The position numbers and the translations under genes were made by a program. Shown here piece after piece: positions 32,683 to 40,870 of a DNA stretch of 64,000 nt. Source of the DNA: Rubinisphaera margarita (GTDB lineage: Bacteria; Planctomycetota; Planctomycetia; Planctomycetales; Planctomycetaceae); the NCBI RefSeq assembly GCF_022267515.1, contig NZ_JAKFGB010000019.1, forward strand, positions 176,920 through 240,919, written 5' to 3'. The first letter of the stretch is position 1; each line of letters opens with the position of its first letter. The notes below the pieces were generated by a model that saw nothing but the letters and a program-made list of their open reading frames with translations, did not search any database and was not told where the DNA came from.

Positions 32683-33341
32683 CCCGCAGCCGTTTCAGAG
32701 GGAGGCGTCTTTGAATCGGAAATCCGACTCTTTACAGCCGAGACCATTGATCGCATATGGGCTCGGGCTTCATTCAACCGGTGAAAGCTCGGCTCCAGCA
32801 GACTGTTCACCAGTAGCAGCACGAGGCCCGCGGTCAGTCCGGCAAACGTCGACCAGATCGCATCGCCGAAACGCGCCACGATAATCGAGACCGTATCGGC
32901 TTCCGCGCCGCCGGACACGTTCAGAGCGGCTCCAATCGAAATGATTGTCCCCAGTACCCCGGCGAGCGGATAGGCTTCGATCATCACGCGGGCGGAGTTG
33001 GCGATGGTCTCGAAACGCAGGGCGTGCAGATAGCGGCGTTTTTCGTCGAGCAGACTGAGCCGATTGCGGAGCATCTGCCGCTCCTGAACGCGGCTCGGAT
33101 CGTTGAGGACGTCTTCGACATCGGCGATGAAGGCTTCCATCTGGTCGGTCAGATGAGCGGTCGGGTCAAGGACACTGCGTTGCCGCAAATCGCGAGTGTA
33201 GTCCTGCAGCGTACCGGCAAGGACCCGCATGTCCCGCTTCGACCACGCGACGAGCAAGGCGAAGACCGCCAGATGCAGGCAGGCCGCCACGGTGATGATC
33301 GATGTTGAGAGTTCCGCGATCGCGGAGAGAATGTTATCCAC
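32679..33341 (-). CDS. MotA/TolQ/ExbB-type proton channel protein
   Basis: 220 residues, GTG start with GAGG eleven bases upstream. Three transmembrane helices: about 13-34 (SIITVAACLHLAVFALLVAW), then a cytoplasmic loop of about 90 residues, then LAGVLGTIISIGAAL and TFAGLTAGLVLLLVNSL, the conserved ExbB/TolQ pair. With the downstream ExbD-like protein it should form a proton-motive-force-driven complex in the inner membrane. What it energises is unknown: no TonB, TolA or receptor gene is adjacent. It is the first gene of the group ending in hpnE. Confidence 0.85.
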   Translation of the reverse strand: MDNILSAIAELSTSIITVAACLHLAVFALLVAWSKRDMRVLAGTLQDYTRDLRQRSVLDPTAHLTDQMEAFIADVEDVLNDPSRVQERQMLRNRLSLLDEKRRYLHALRFETIANSARVMIEAYPLAGVLGTIISIGAALNVSGGAEADTVSIIVARFGDAIWSTFAGLTAGLVLLLVNSLLEPSFHRLNEARAHMRSMVSAVKSRISDSKTPPSETAAG

Positions 33342-33444
33342 GCCGTGCCTCTACAGAAGTCAGTTCAGGTAGGGCCAATTTCCTACGGGCCGAATGGAAG
33401 GCGTTGCGACGCCTCGAAACGCCCGCAGGCAGCCGGGCCCGTCG

Positions 33445-33468
33445 CACTGCCGGGCAAGCCAGCAGTGG
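33445..33468. repeat. Extragenic palindromic repeat, class C, copy 1
   Basis: CACTGCCGG and CCAGCAGTG arms around GCAAG. The 20 bases GGGCAAGCCAGCAGTGGCAC are identical to 55370-55389. Confidence 0.75.
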
Positions 33469-33531
33469 CACACGTGTTGATGGTCCGCCTTGCGCCTACG
33501 CGGCTTCAGAAAGCCTTTCCCGATTGTAATC

Positions 33532-34248
33532 TCATGCCCCGTCGGCAGAAGAGGATTCCTCGGAAACCTTGCGTTCGAGGATATATAAAACGGTGCGGGC
33601 CCTTAAATTGGCCCAGGTGGCACGAGCGACACTCCGCTCCCCGATAATCGGCAGTTCCTTCACAATCTGAAAAGTCCCTCGCTTCTCGAGATCCCGAAAA
33701 TCCTCCATCGACATCAGATGCAGGTTCGGCGTGTTGTGCCATTCATAGGGAAGTTCTTCGGTTACCGGGGCACGTCCGAACAGGAGCACCTGCAGGCGGA
33801 TCTTCCAGTACGCGAAGTTCGGCACCACGACGAGCACGCGACGGGCAACGCGGAGAATGTTCTCCAGCAGTTCGACCGGATACCGCAACTGCTGCAGTGT
33901 CTGGCTGAGCACGGCGAAGTCGAAACTGTCGTCCGGCAGATACTGCAGACCTTCATCGAGGTCGCCCCGCAACACGGGGAGCCCTTTTTTCAGGGCCGCG
34001 AGAAATTCTTCTTCGTCCAGCTCAATCCCCTGGACACTGCAGTGCATGTCGTCCCGGAGCAGTTTGAGCAGACGTCCGTCGCCGCAACCCAGGTCGATCA
34101 CTCTGCTCCCCGGCGGGATTTCCCGCTTGATAATTTCATCGGTAATCGTCGCCGAGGGATCGCGCATGCAGTACCGCTGAGGCCGGATTCTCAGCCGCCC
34201 TTCCTGCTGCGTGGAGTTCTTCGGTGTCGTTTTCGATGTCAGTCGCAT
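33532..34248 (-). CDS. MetW-like SAM-dependent methyltransferase
   Basis: 238 residues, of which the first 30 are basic and unlike the family, so ATG 34167 (MRDPSATITDE) may be the true start. The SAM site is VIDLGCGDGRLLKLL, with the acidic end of strand 2 in QGIELDEEEF. FAVLSQTLQQLRYPVELLEN and VPNFAYWKIRLQVLLFGRAP are MetW hallmarks. In Proteobacteria MetW acts with the homoserine acetyltransferase MetX, usually encoded beside it. MetX is not in this window, so the role in methionine synthesis is unconfirmed. Confidence 0.85.
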   Translation of the reverse strand: MRLTSKTTPKNSTQQEGRLRIRPQRYCMRDPSATITDEIIKREIPPGSRVIDLGCGDGRLLKLLRDDMHCSVQGIELDEEEFLAALKKGLPVLRGDLDEGLQYLPDDSFDFAVLSQTLQQLRYPVELLENILRVARRVLVVVPNFAYWKIRLQVLLFGRAPVTEELPYEWHNTPNLHLMSMEDFRDLEKRGTFQIVKELPIIGERSVARATWANLRARTVLYILERKVSEESSSADGA

Positions 34249-34310
34249 GGGTGTCGTGGGAATAATTCTGTCAGGATGTTCGAGGCGGCGTTACGCTTTC
34301 GCCGTCTATT

Positions 34311-35270
34311 CTAGGGGAGAATCGCCGGGGGAAGTGCCAGTTTCAGGAATTCGACCTCAGCGTAGCGTTTCGATTCGGCCTCAGCAAACTGCACGATCAC
34401 GACCTTGAGCGAGGGAACGATGTACAGTTTCTGCTTACCGGCTCCAGCCGCCATCACCAGATCGGCAGGCCCTTTCCCGGTATTGTTCAACCAGAAGGTG
34501 ATCCCATATCGGGACTGAGCCTCACTGGGCTGGAAGCATTCTCTCAGCAGTGCTTCATCGAGAATCTGCCTGCCTTCATGCTTTCCAAGATTGCAGATCA
34601 GCTGTCCGTATTTCGCCCACTCGCGAGCTTTAAGAGACATCCCGGACGGCAGATGCGGATTCCCCTCGACATCGGTCCGCCAGGCATCGACTTTCATGCC
34701 GATTGGATCGAGCACTTTCTGCTTCAGGTACTCCTCTGGCGAGAGGGCTTGCGGCTCCAGTTTCCGTCGCATGAACTCACCGAAGATCTGGAAAGGAACC
34801 GGCCCATAGGCAAAGCGGCGTCCGGGGCGATTGCGCAGCTCGGCTTCGACCGCGCTGGCATACGAAGGGACGCGGCCGGTCGGGCCAGGATCAATTCCGC
34901 TCGTGAGCGAAAGTAGCTGCCGCACTGTGATTTCCGAGCGGGGATCGCTTTTCCATTCCGTGATCGTGTCGGACACCTTGTCATCGAATTCGAGCAGGCC
35001 GTCCTGAATTCCGACAATAGCCATTGCCGCCGAGAAGCTCTTCGTGCCGCTCGCCAGACGATGAGGTTTGTCGGCCGACCAGCCATTCAGATAAATTTCG
35101 GCAACAAGTTTCCCGTCGCGATAGACCAGAAAGGCGTGTCCATCGCGTGCTTCCAGATAGTCCACAGCTGGCTGGAAGCGAGCCGGGATGCCCGGAAATT
35201 GTTCTTCGGCCAGCGACACTGCTGTCAGGAAGACTGCGATGATCATGACAGCAGGAACAGTCCGATTCAT
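34311..35270 (-). CDS. Class C beta-lactamase-related serine hydrolase, exported
   Basis: 319 residues from ATG 35270. A signal peptide spans about residues 3-20 (VPAVMIIAVFLTAVSLAEE). The active-site SxxK tetrad is SGTKSFSAA, followed by YASAVEAELRNRPGRRFAYG, where a YxN-like tyrosine would lie. The C-terminal LPPAILP end is full length. Such proteins include carboxypeptidases and esterases and are not necessarily antibiotic-degrading. The start overlaps the stop of the upstream zinc-finger-like gene by four bases (ATGA), which fixes it and suggests one operon. Confidence 0.85.
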   Translation of the reverse strand: MNRTVPAVMIIAVFLTAVSLAEEQFPGIPARFQPAVDYLEARDGHAFLVYRDGKLVAEIYLNGWSADKPHRLASGTKSFSAAMAIVGIQDGLLEFDDKVSDTITEWKSDPRSEITVRQLLSLTSGIDPGPTGRVPSYASAVEAELRNRPGRRFAYGPVPFQIFGEFMRRKLEPQALSPEEYLKQKVLDPIGMKVDAWRTDVEGNPHLPSGMSLKAREWAKYGQLICNLGKHEGRQILDEALLRECFQPSEAQSRYGITFWLNNTGKGPADLVMAAGAGKQKLYIVPSLKVVIVQFAEAESKRYAEVEFLKLALPPAILP

Positions 35271-35692
35271 TGGGCACCTTGAGTACGGTCGTTTTTGAGA
35301 AGCCCGGCTGAAGACGCGAACAGCTGCTCGCGACGTCGGGAGTCCTGCGGGTTGTCGTCGAGCTCCGCAGCGGCCGCGGTGAGTTCCGCGAAGGTGGCTT
35401 CGCAATAGGCACAGCGAACGGTCTTCAGGTGGAAGGAAACGTAGTCGGCCCGTTGTCGCTCGAGGGCCCGCATCAGATAAAGCCCGAGTTCGGAACGTGT
35501 CGGACAGCTGAGACGTTCGTGCCGCCAGATCTCCCCCACGGAGAGAGCACCGGAATCCCGCTGGTCGAGCACATTCTGCAACCGTTCCCGCAGAGCCGCG
35601 TCGTCCCGCAACCGGGCTTCCAGCTGAGCGGCCGCGTCGACAGGCAGGAGTTCATCGGCGTAGGCCAGCAGGTCTTCGTCCGAGGTGCTCAT
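35267..35692 (-). CDS. Small protein with planctomycete anti-sigma-like CPxR...CxYC motif
   Basis: 141 residues. An N-terminal helical part is followed by LSCPTRSELGLYLMRALERQ and SFHLKTVRCAYCEATFAEL. This CP-[15]-ALE-[n]-FHL-x-CxYC arrangement resembles proteins that accompany ECF sigma factors in Planctomycetes and could bind a metal through Cys and His, as zf-HC2 anti-sigma factors do. No sigma-factor gene is adjacent, so the assignment is inference. It is translationally coupled to the serine hydrolase and divergent from the GNAT gene. Confidence 0.62.
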   Translation of the reverse strand: MSTSDEDLLAYADELLPVDAAAQLEARLRDDAALRERLQNVLDQRDSGALSVGEIWRHERLSCPTRSELGLYLMRALERQRADYVSFHLKTVRCAYCEATFAELTAAAAELDDNPQDSRRREQLFASSAGLLKNDRTQGAQ

Positions 35693-35806
35693 GATTTGCC
35701 TACTGTTCCCTCCGGAGTTATGATCGGATTTTCACTCTGGACCCGAAGAGTCGCTTCGCGTACGGTCCGATCCGTTCTGGTTGCGTTACCGCCTGTTGAA
35801 CATTGC

Positions 35807-36766
35807 ATGCCTGAAGTCCAGATCCGTACATTTCGGAACTTCGACCCGCCGCATCTGGTAAGACTCTGGAACACAGCTTACCAATCCCGTGGCGTCGCTG
35901 CTCCAATCAGTCCCGATATTTTCGATATCGCGGTGCTGGCGGTCCCGTTCTTCGATCCCGCCGGATTGATCGTCGCCGAGATCAACGACGAACTGGTCGG
36001 CTTCGCCCATGTCGGCTTCTGTGTGAACGAAGCTCACACCGCCCTGGATCATTCCCAGGCCGTACTTTGCACGATCGTGGTCGATCCGGATCATCGGCAC
36101 GAAGACATTGGCACCCGACTGCTGGAGCAGGCTCGCAACTATGCTCGCGGCAAAGGAGCCGAGGTCCTCTTCGCGGGACCTTCGCCGGAACGCGACCCCT
36201 TCTACAACGGCATTTACGGCGGCAGTCGTCCTTCCGGGTTTCTGGAAAGCCAGCCATCACTCATTGAATTCCTGACCGCCAGTGGATTCGAGCCGGTCGA
36301 GCAGCATGGGGTCTTTCAGAAGGATCTGACCACGACCCGCGAACCGATCAACCTGAAGCTCGTCGCAATTCGCCGCCGCATGGAACTTCAGCTGGGTGAA
36401 GATCATCGCATTGAAGACTGGTGGTGGGCGGCCCGCCTCGGTCGATATGAACTGCTGCGGTTCGACCTCGTTCCCCGCAACCAGCTACAGGCCGTGGCGT
36501 CGATCACGGTGCTTGGCCTCGACTTCTTCGTCAGCAACTGGAATCACCGAGCCGTCGGCATGCTCGATCTGATCGTTGCCGAAGAGGAGCGACGGAAAGG
36601 TTACGGCCAGTCGCTGCTCATTGAAGTCGGTCGCCGCCTGAAAGACGAGATGATCACTCTGCTGGAGATTCATGCTCCGCTGCAGCAGGCCGAGATGGTA
36701 AAGCTGATCACCGGAGCCGGGTTCACGCAGGTTGATACCGGCGTCGTGTTCCGACAGGATCTGTAA
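35807..36766 (+). CDS. Tandem GNAT-domain acetyltransferase
   Basis: 319 residues from ATG 35807. The first GNAT domain covers about 1-160, with the acetyl-CoA loop in DHRHEDIGTRLLEQARNYAR and strands AVLCTIVVDPD. A second, more divergent GNAT domain covers about 165-319 (MLDLIVAEEERRKGYGQSLL, then LEIHAPLQQAEMVKLITGAG). Twin-GNAT proteins include mycothiol synthase (MshD), but no mycothiol genes are present and substrate identity is open. It is divergent from the zinc-finger-like gene and lies nine bases before the amidohydrolase, probably in one operon. Confidence 0.85.
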   Translation: MPEVQIRTFRNFDPPHLVRLWNTAYQSRGVAAPISPDIFDIAVLAVPFFDPAGLIVAEINDELVGFAHVGFCVNEAHTALDHSQAVLCTIVVDPDHRHEDIGTRLLEQARNYARGKGAEVLFAGPSPERDPFYNGIYGGSRPSGFLESQPSLIEFLTASGFEPVEQHGVFQKDLTTTREPINLKLVAIRRRMELQLGEDHRIEDWWWAARLGRYELLRFDLVPRNQLQAVASITVLGLDFFVSNWNHRAVGMLDLIVAEEERRKGYGQSLLIEVGRRLKDEMITLLEIHAPLQQAEMVKLITGAGFTQVDTGVVFRQDL

Positions 36767-36775
36767 GCCGTTCCC

Positions 36776-37954
36776 ATGGTGGATTCGTTCTCGCTGTTCG
36801 TCTCTCTGGCGTGGCTCGGCCCGGAACGGGGGCTGCTTCGAGATGTCTCCCTTCGCATTGAAGACGGGCAAATTGCTTCCATCGTTCCGGACTCTCGTCC
36901 CGAACCGAATTCAGAACAACGCTCCGCGCTGATTCCGCCGCTGGTAAACGCGCACTGTCATCTTGAGTTCAGCCATCTCGAAGAACCGCTCCAGCCTGCT
37001 CATCCCTTTCAGAGCTGGATCGGTCGGACCGTGCAGACACGACGTGAGAATGCCGACCCGGCCCGTTCGATCAAAACGGGACTCGATGAAGCCGCCAGAT
37101 GCGGAGTTCATCGAGTGGCCGACATCGCAACGCAAACGCTCGACAGTTATCCGGCCCGAAAGTCCACTGACGTCGCCGCATGCCTCTTTCGAGAACTCAT
37201 TGGCGTGCAACCGGAGTCGATTGCCTCACAACGGCAATTGCTCGATGAGTTTTTGACCGCGGATACCGAATGGGCCAGAGGAATCAGTCCGCATGCGCCG
37301 TACTCGGTGCATCCCGATCTGCTGGAATACGCGATCGACAAAGCCGTGGAGCATCAATTGCCGGTCACGATGCATCTGGCGGAGACGCGAAGCGAACTGG
37401 AGTTTCTCCGGGACGGAACCGGCGACTTCGTCGACATGCTGACGCGCTTCGGGATCTGGAGTGGACCATTCTATCCGCCGGAAACCCGTCCGCTCGATCT
37501 GATGAAGCGGCTCGCTTCCGCTCCGCGGGTTCTACTGGCGCACTGCAACTATTTGAGTGAGGACGAGATCGAGTACCTCGCCGCCCATCCTCAAATGGCT
37601 GCGATTTACTGCCCACGAACGCACGCCTTCTTCAAGCACGACCCGCACCCCTGGCAGAAGCTGCTGGAGCAGGGGGCCCAAGTCGCCCTGGGCACCGACG
37701 GGCGAGGCTCCTCGCCGGACCTTTCCATCTGGAACGAGATCCTGTTTCTGGCGGAGCGTTTCCCGGACGTCGACCCCGCTTTGCTGTTGAGTCTGGGGAC
37801 GACACGCGGAGCAGCAGCGATGGGCTGGGACTGGACGTTCGAAGTCGGTCAGCCCGCGCGCTTCACGCTGCTCGATGCAGACGGACCGCCAGAAAGTCTG
37901 AGCCAGTTGCTGAGCGACCACGTTCGACCGATCGCACTAAGAAGATCGCACTGA
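36776..37954 (+). CDS. Metal-dependent amidohydrolase (chlorohydrolase/aminodeoxyfutalosine-deaminase-like)
   Basis: 392 residues. Metal ligands of the cytosine-deaminase-like amidohydrolase group are visible: NAHCHLEFS (HxH), TMHLAETRSE, VLLAHCNYL and GTDGRGSSPDLS. The sequence of the HxH strand and the SPHAPYSVHP motif are those of deaminases acting on purine-like bases or nucleosides, including aminodeoxyfutalosine deaminase of the alternative menaquinone pathway. No other futalosine gene is in the window, so the substrate is not fixed. Start ATG 36776 is nine bases after the GNAT stop codon. Confidence 0.85.
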   Translation: MVDSFSLFVSLAWLGPERGLLRDVSLRIEDGQIASIVPDSRPEPNSEQRSALIPPLVNAHCHLEFSHLEEPLQPAHPFQSWIGRTVQTRRENADPARSIKTGLDEAARCGVHRVADIATQTLDSYPARKSTDVAACLFRELIGVQPESIASQRQLLDEFLTADTEWARGISPHAPYSVHPDLLEYAIDKAVEHQLPVTMHLAETRSELEFLRDGTGDFVDMLTRFGIWSGPFYPPETRPLDLMKRLASAPRVLLAHCNYLSEDEIEYLAAHPQMAAIYCPRTHAFFKHDPHPWQKLLEQGAQVALGTDGRGSSPDLSIWNEILFLAERFPDVDPALLLSLGTTRGAAAMGWDWTFEVGQPARFTLLDADGPPESLSQLLSDHVRPIALRRSH

Positions 37955-38037
37955 GATAATCTCACGGCGACACTCTCACGGCGATAAATCTCACGAAGGC
38001 CGGGTGACCCCGTCTCTCGATGAGTCCACCGCTGCGA

Positions 38038-39492
38038 TTACTGCAGGATCGGGAGCATGTTGGAACCGTGCTGGTGCGTCTGCGTGACGATGTTGCCCAT
38101 CAGCGTGGTCGGTGTGCAGTCCTGAACGGAGACATGAGCAATCGTCCCGATCAGACGGGGATTGCCGTTGAAGACCACGATGCGGTCGCAGCGACTGCGG
38201 CCGACGAGCTGATCCGGGCCGGCGTTCGACGGACGATTCTGCTCGGCTTTGACCGCGTTCTTGCTCGGTCCTTCCACCAGCACTTCGACAGTGCGACCGA
38301 TGAAGTCGGCGTTGTCTTCGGCACTGATAGCGTTCTGCAGCGTCAGCATCTCGTTGTTACGAGCCTTCTTGACGTCATCCGGAATGTCATCCGGGTAGTT
38401 GTCGGCGGCTTTGGTGCCAGAGCGTTCCGAGTACTTGAAGATGAAGCTGTTCTTGAACCGGAACTCACGGACAACATCCATGCTCTTCTGGTGAGCCTCA
38501 TCCGACTCGCCGCAGAAGCCGACGATAAAGTCGCTCGATACCGACACGCCGGGAATCGTTTCGCGAATCCGGTGCATCATGTCGCGATATTCGGCCACGG
38601 TGTAGCCGCGCTTCATCTTCTTGAGCATGTCGTCGCAACCGTGCTGGAGCGGCACGTGCAGGTAATGCGAAACCTTGGGCAGATCTCGAATCGCCTGCAG
38701 CAGATCGTCGGTCATGTCTTTCGGGTAGTTCGTAACGAACTTGATCCGCTGAATGCCTTCGATGTCGTGCAGTGACTCCAGCAGGTCGGACATGCGATAC
38801 AGGCGCCCCTCTTCGGTGTGCTTGTAACTGTTGACGGTCTGGCCGAGCAGCGTGATTTCTTTCACGCCCTGAGCGGCCAGCGCTTCCGACTCGCGGCGGA
38901 TATCGCTCGGCTGGCGGCTCTGTTCGGGCCCACGGGTTGTCGGCACCACGCAGTACGTGCAGAATTTGTCGCAGCCGAACATGATCCGGACGAACGCCTG
39001 ATGCGGACTCGGTCGCATTTCCGGATCGCGAAGTGGATCGTAACTCTGAAAGCTGCTGGAAACTTCGAGCCGGGAGCCGTCTTTACGACCGAGGCTGACG
39101 GCCATCTGCCGCTTCTCGCCCTTTCGGGATTCATCGATGAGCCGGGGGATCTCGGCCAGCTGCCCGGTGCCGACGATCAGGTCGACATGCGGCGCGCGGC
39201 GGAAGATGATCTTCTGGTCCTTCTGAGCCATACAGCCCATGACTCCAATGACCAGATTCGGACGGGCATCTTTGCTGTACTTCAGACGACCGAGCTGGCT
39301 GTAGATCTTCTCCTCGGCATGCTCGCGAACGCTGCACGTGTTGAAGAGGATCGTGTCGGCTTCCTTCATGCTGGGAGTCAGCTCGTAGCCGTCCTGGCGC
39401 AGAGCCGCCACGACGAGTTCGCTGTCGAGAACGTTCATCTGACAGCCAACCGTTTCGATGAACAGCTTCTTATTATGGGCAGTTTCGTTCAT
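38038..39492 (-). CDS. miaB: tRNA-2-methylthio-N6-dimethylallyladenosine synthase MiaB
   Basis: 484 residues. The UPF0004 domain carries the auxiliary-cluster cysteines Cys17 (TVGCQMN), Cys53 (FNTCSVR) and Cys87 (VMGCMAQ). The radical-SAM cluster motif is GCDKFCTYCVVP, and a C-terminal TRAM domain (VEVLVEGPSKN, RLIGTIAHVSVQD) completes it. It adds the methylthio group to i6A37 of tRNAs reading UNN codons, which would need MiaA, not seen here. All motifs are intact. No terminator was found after it. Confidence 0.96.
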   Translation of the reverse strand: MNETAHNKKLFIETVGCQMNVLDSELVVAALRQDGYELTPSMKEADTILFNTCSVREHAEEKIYSQLGRLKYSKDARPNLVIGVMGCMAQKDQKIIFRRAPHVDLIVGTGQLAEIPRLIDESRKGEKRQMAVSLGRKDGSRLEVSSSFQSYDPLRDPEMRPSPHQAFVRIMFGCDKFCTYCVVPTTRGPEQSRQPSDIRRESEALAAQGVKEITLLGQTVNSYKHTEEGRLYRMSDLLESLHDIEGIQRIKFVTNYPKDMTDDLLQAIRDLPKVSHYLHVPLQHGCDDMLKKMKRGYTVAEYRDMMHRIRETIPGVSVSSDFIVGFCGESDEAHQKSMDVVREFRFKNSFIFKYSERSGTKAADNYPDDIPDDVKKARNNEMLTLQNAISAEDNADFIGRTVEVLVEGPSKNAVKAEQNRPSNAGPDQLVGRSRCDRIVVFNGNPRLIGTIAHVSVQDCTPTTLMGNIVTQTHQHGSNMLPILQ

Positions 39493-39532
39493 CGTTCGTT
39501 CCTCGCTGCTTTCCAGCGTCAGTATGTCAGTT

Positions 39533-39564
39533 CCCTCGCCCTCTTGAGAGGATTAGGGCGAGGG
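39533..39564. repeat. Extragenic palindromic repeat, class G arm hairpin
   Basis: CCCTCGCCCT and AGGGCGAGGG arms (39533-39542 and 39555-39564). Similar CCCTCGCC..GAGAGGG hairpin at 55098-55122. Confidence 0.6.
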
Positions 39565-39650
39565 GAATTCTGGGATCCATGCTTCGTGGGCCGTTATCTT
39601 TGAAGTCGGCATGAACGCCGCCGGTGGATCGCCCTCGCATCCGGCCCTGG

Positions 39651-39667
39651 GGCCTTCTGCCTCTGGC
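39651..39667 (+). repeat. Class G 17-mer, copy 1
   Basis: GGCCTTCTGCCTCTGGC, identical at 55221-55237. Both copies are preceded by a CATCCG motif and lie about 100 bases from a CCCTCGCC hairpin, so both parts appear to travel together. Confidence 0.65.
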
Positions 39668-39733
39668 GAAGAATGTAAGCCGCGCCCCCAGAAGAGGGCG
39701 CAGGATTCACCTCCACGCAAGTCTTGTCACTTA

Positions 39734-39943
39734 TCACCTTGGGCTGTCGGCCAACTGATTGGAGGCGGCGTCCAACTGCGCCTCCAGAGCGTCGACGGCT
39801 TTCTGGTCGGCCGCTTCCGCCTCGAGCCGGGCGAGTTCCTTCTTCAGCACGTATTTGTAGGCCCGTCTGTGCTGATCCATCAGGGTCAGCAACGAACGCA
39901 ACGCCAGCACCGCGGCGATGCCGTACAGCAGAAACAGCCACAT
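39734..39943 (-). CDS. Small single-TM protein with coiled-coil tail
   Basis: 69 residues. GGAGG lies five bases before ATG 39943, a strong ribosome-binding site that supports reality. Residues about 1-20 form a membrane helix (MWLFLLYGIAAVLALRSLL). The rest is a charged helix rich in Ala, Glu, Gln and Lys (ARLEAEAADQKAVDALEAQL). No family name is recognised. It lies between miaB and efp on the same strand, 85 bases downstream of the efp stop codon. Confidence 0.62.
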   Translation of the reverse strand: MWLFLLYGIAAVLALRSLLTLMDQHRRAYKYVLKKELARLEAEAADQKAVDALEAQLDAASNQLADSPR

Positions 39944-40028
39944 CCGTGCCTCCGTTTCCTGTCGCGTTCGAGTTCCCGTCCATCGGAACGACCGCCTGAC
40001 TCCGCAGGCCGCCTCCTCCATCGACACG

Positions 40029-40598
40029 TCAGTTGTTGACGCGTTCGACGTAGCTTCCGTTTTCGACGTCGATCTTGACTCGGTTGCCCTGCTCAATGAA
40101 CGCCGGCACCTGCACTTCAACGCCAGTTTCCACAGTCGCGCCCTTGGTCACGTTTGTGGCCGTGTTGCCGCGGGCAGCCGGTTCGGTGTAGGTGACTTCG
40201 AGAACCACGTTCTGCGGCGGGGTCATCGAGATCAGCTGATCGTTCCAGAACAGCAGGTCGACTTCGGTCCCTTCCATCAGGAACTTCATGTAATGATCGA
40301 TCGTCTCCGCCGGCAGCGCGTACTGCTCGAAGGTATCGCTGTCGAGGAAATGATAGCTGTCGGCATCGCGATAGGAATACGATCCCTGACTGCGGCGAAT
40401 GTCGGCGGCTTCGAGGCTGTCGCCGCTCTTGTAAGTGCGGTCGAGGATTCCTCCCTTGAGGAGGTTTCGCAGCTTCGTCTTATAAAGCGCCTGTCCTTTT
40501 CCCGGTTTCACGAAGTTGCATTCCACAATTTCGTACGGATCGTTTTCCACGATGACCTTCATGCCTTTTTTGAAATCGCTGGTATTGACGGACGGCAT
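40029..40598 (-). CDS. efp: Translation elongation factor P
   Basis: 189 residues, three beta-barrel domains (KOW-like, OB, EFP-C). The modified lysine is Lys34 in FVKPGKGQALY, the form recognised by EpmA for beta-lysylation, and the C-terminal signature is KGATVETGVEVQVPAFIEQG. It helps ribosomes through polyproline stretches. The divergent neighbour 270 bases away encodes a lysine 2,3-aminomutase of the EpmB type, which supplies the (R)-beta-lysine. This pairing supports the beta-lysyl modification pathway, although epmA itself is not in the window. Confidence 0.96.
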   Translation of the reverse strand: MPSVNTSDFKKGMKVIVENDPYEIVECNFVKPGKGQALYKTKLRNLLKGGILDRTYKSGDSLEAADIRRSQGSYSYRDADSYHFLDSDTFEQYALPAETIDHYMKFLMEGTEVDLLFWNDQLISMTPPQNVVLEVTYTEPAARGNTATNVTKGATVETGVEVQVPAFIEQGNRVKIDVENGSYVERVNN

Positions 40599-40870
40599 GG
40601 GTGTTACTTTCGCGCAAAATTAGGTAAGAGACTGCGATCGTTGTTCAGCGGAGAGTCCCGTCGACCTTCGTCCGGCCGGGAAGCGAACCCGGCGTCAGGG
40701 ACAATTGAGTGCTTATCAGGCAGTCGCATGTACGCCACAAGACTGCTATCGTCGAGCTTACTCCTGCAGACCACTGCAGATCCACGGGGGGAATCTGTTC
40801 AGGCGACTGTTCCGGAAAAAACCACGTTCGCATGACTGATTTTTGCGGAATAATAAAAGACGGCACAAAG

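Noticed and set aside
38038..39492. Reading the MiaB gene as a generic radical-SAM methylthiotransferase (RimO or MtaB)
   Set aside because: The NTCSVRE and VMGCMAQ motifs and the 484-residue length with TRAM domain fit MiaB best.
40599..40870. A short gene or riboswitch between efp and epmB
   Set aside because: The gap holds no ORF with believable composition and no aptamer pattern I recognise; it is treated as a divergent promoter region.
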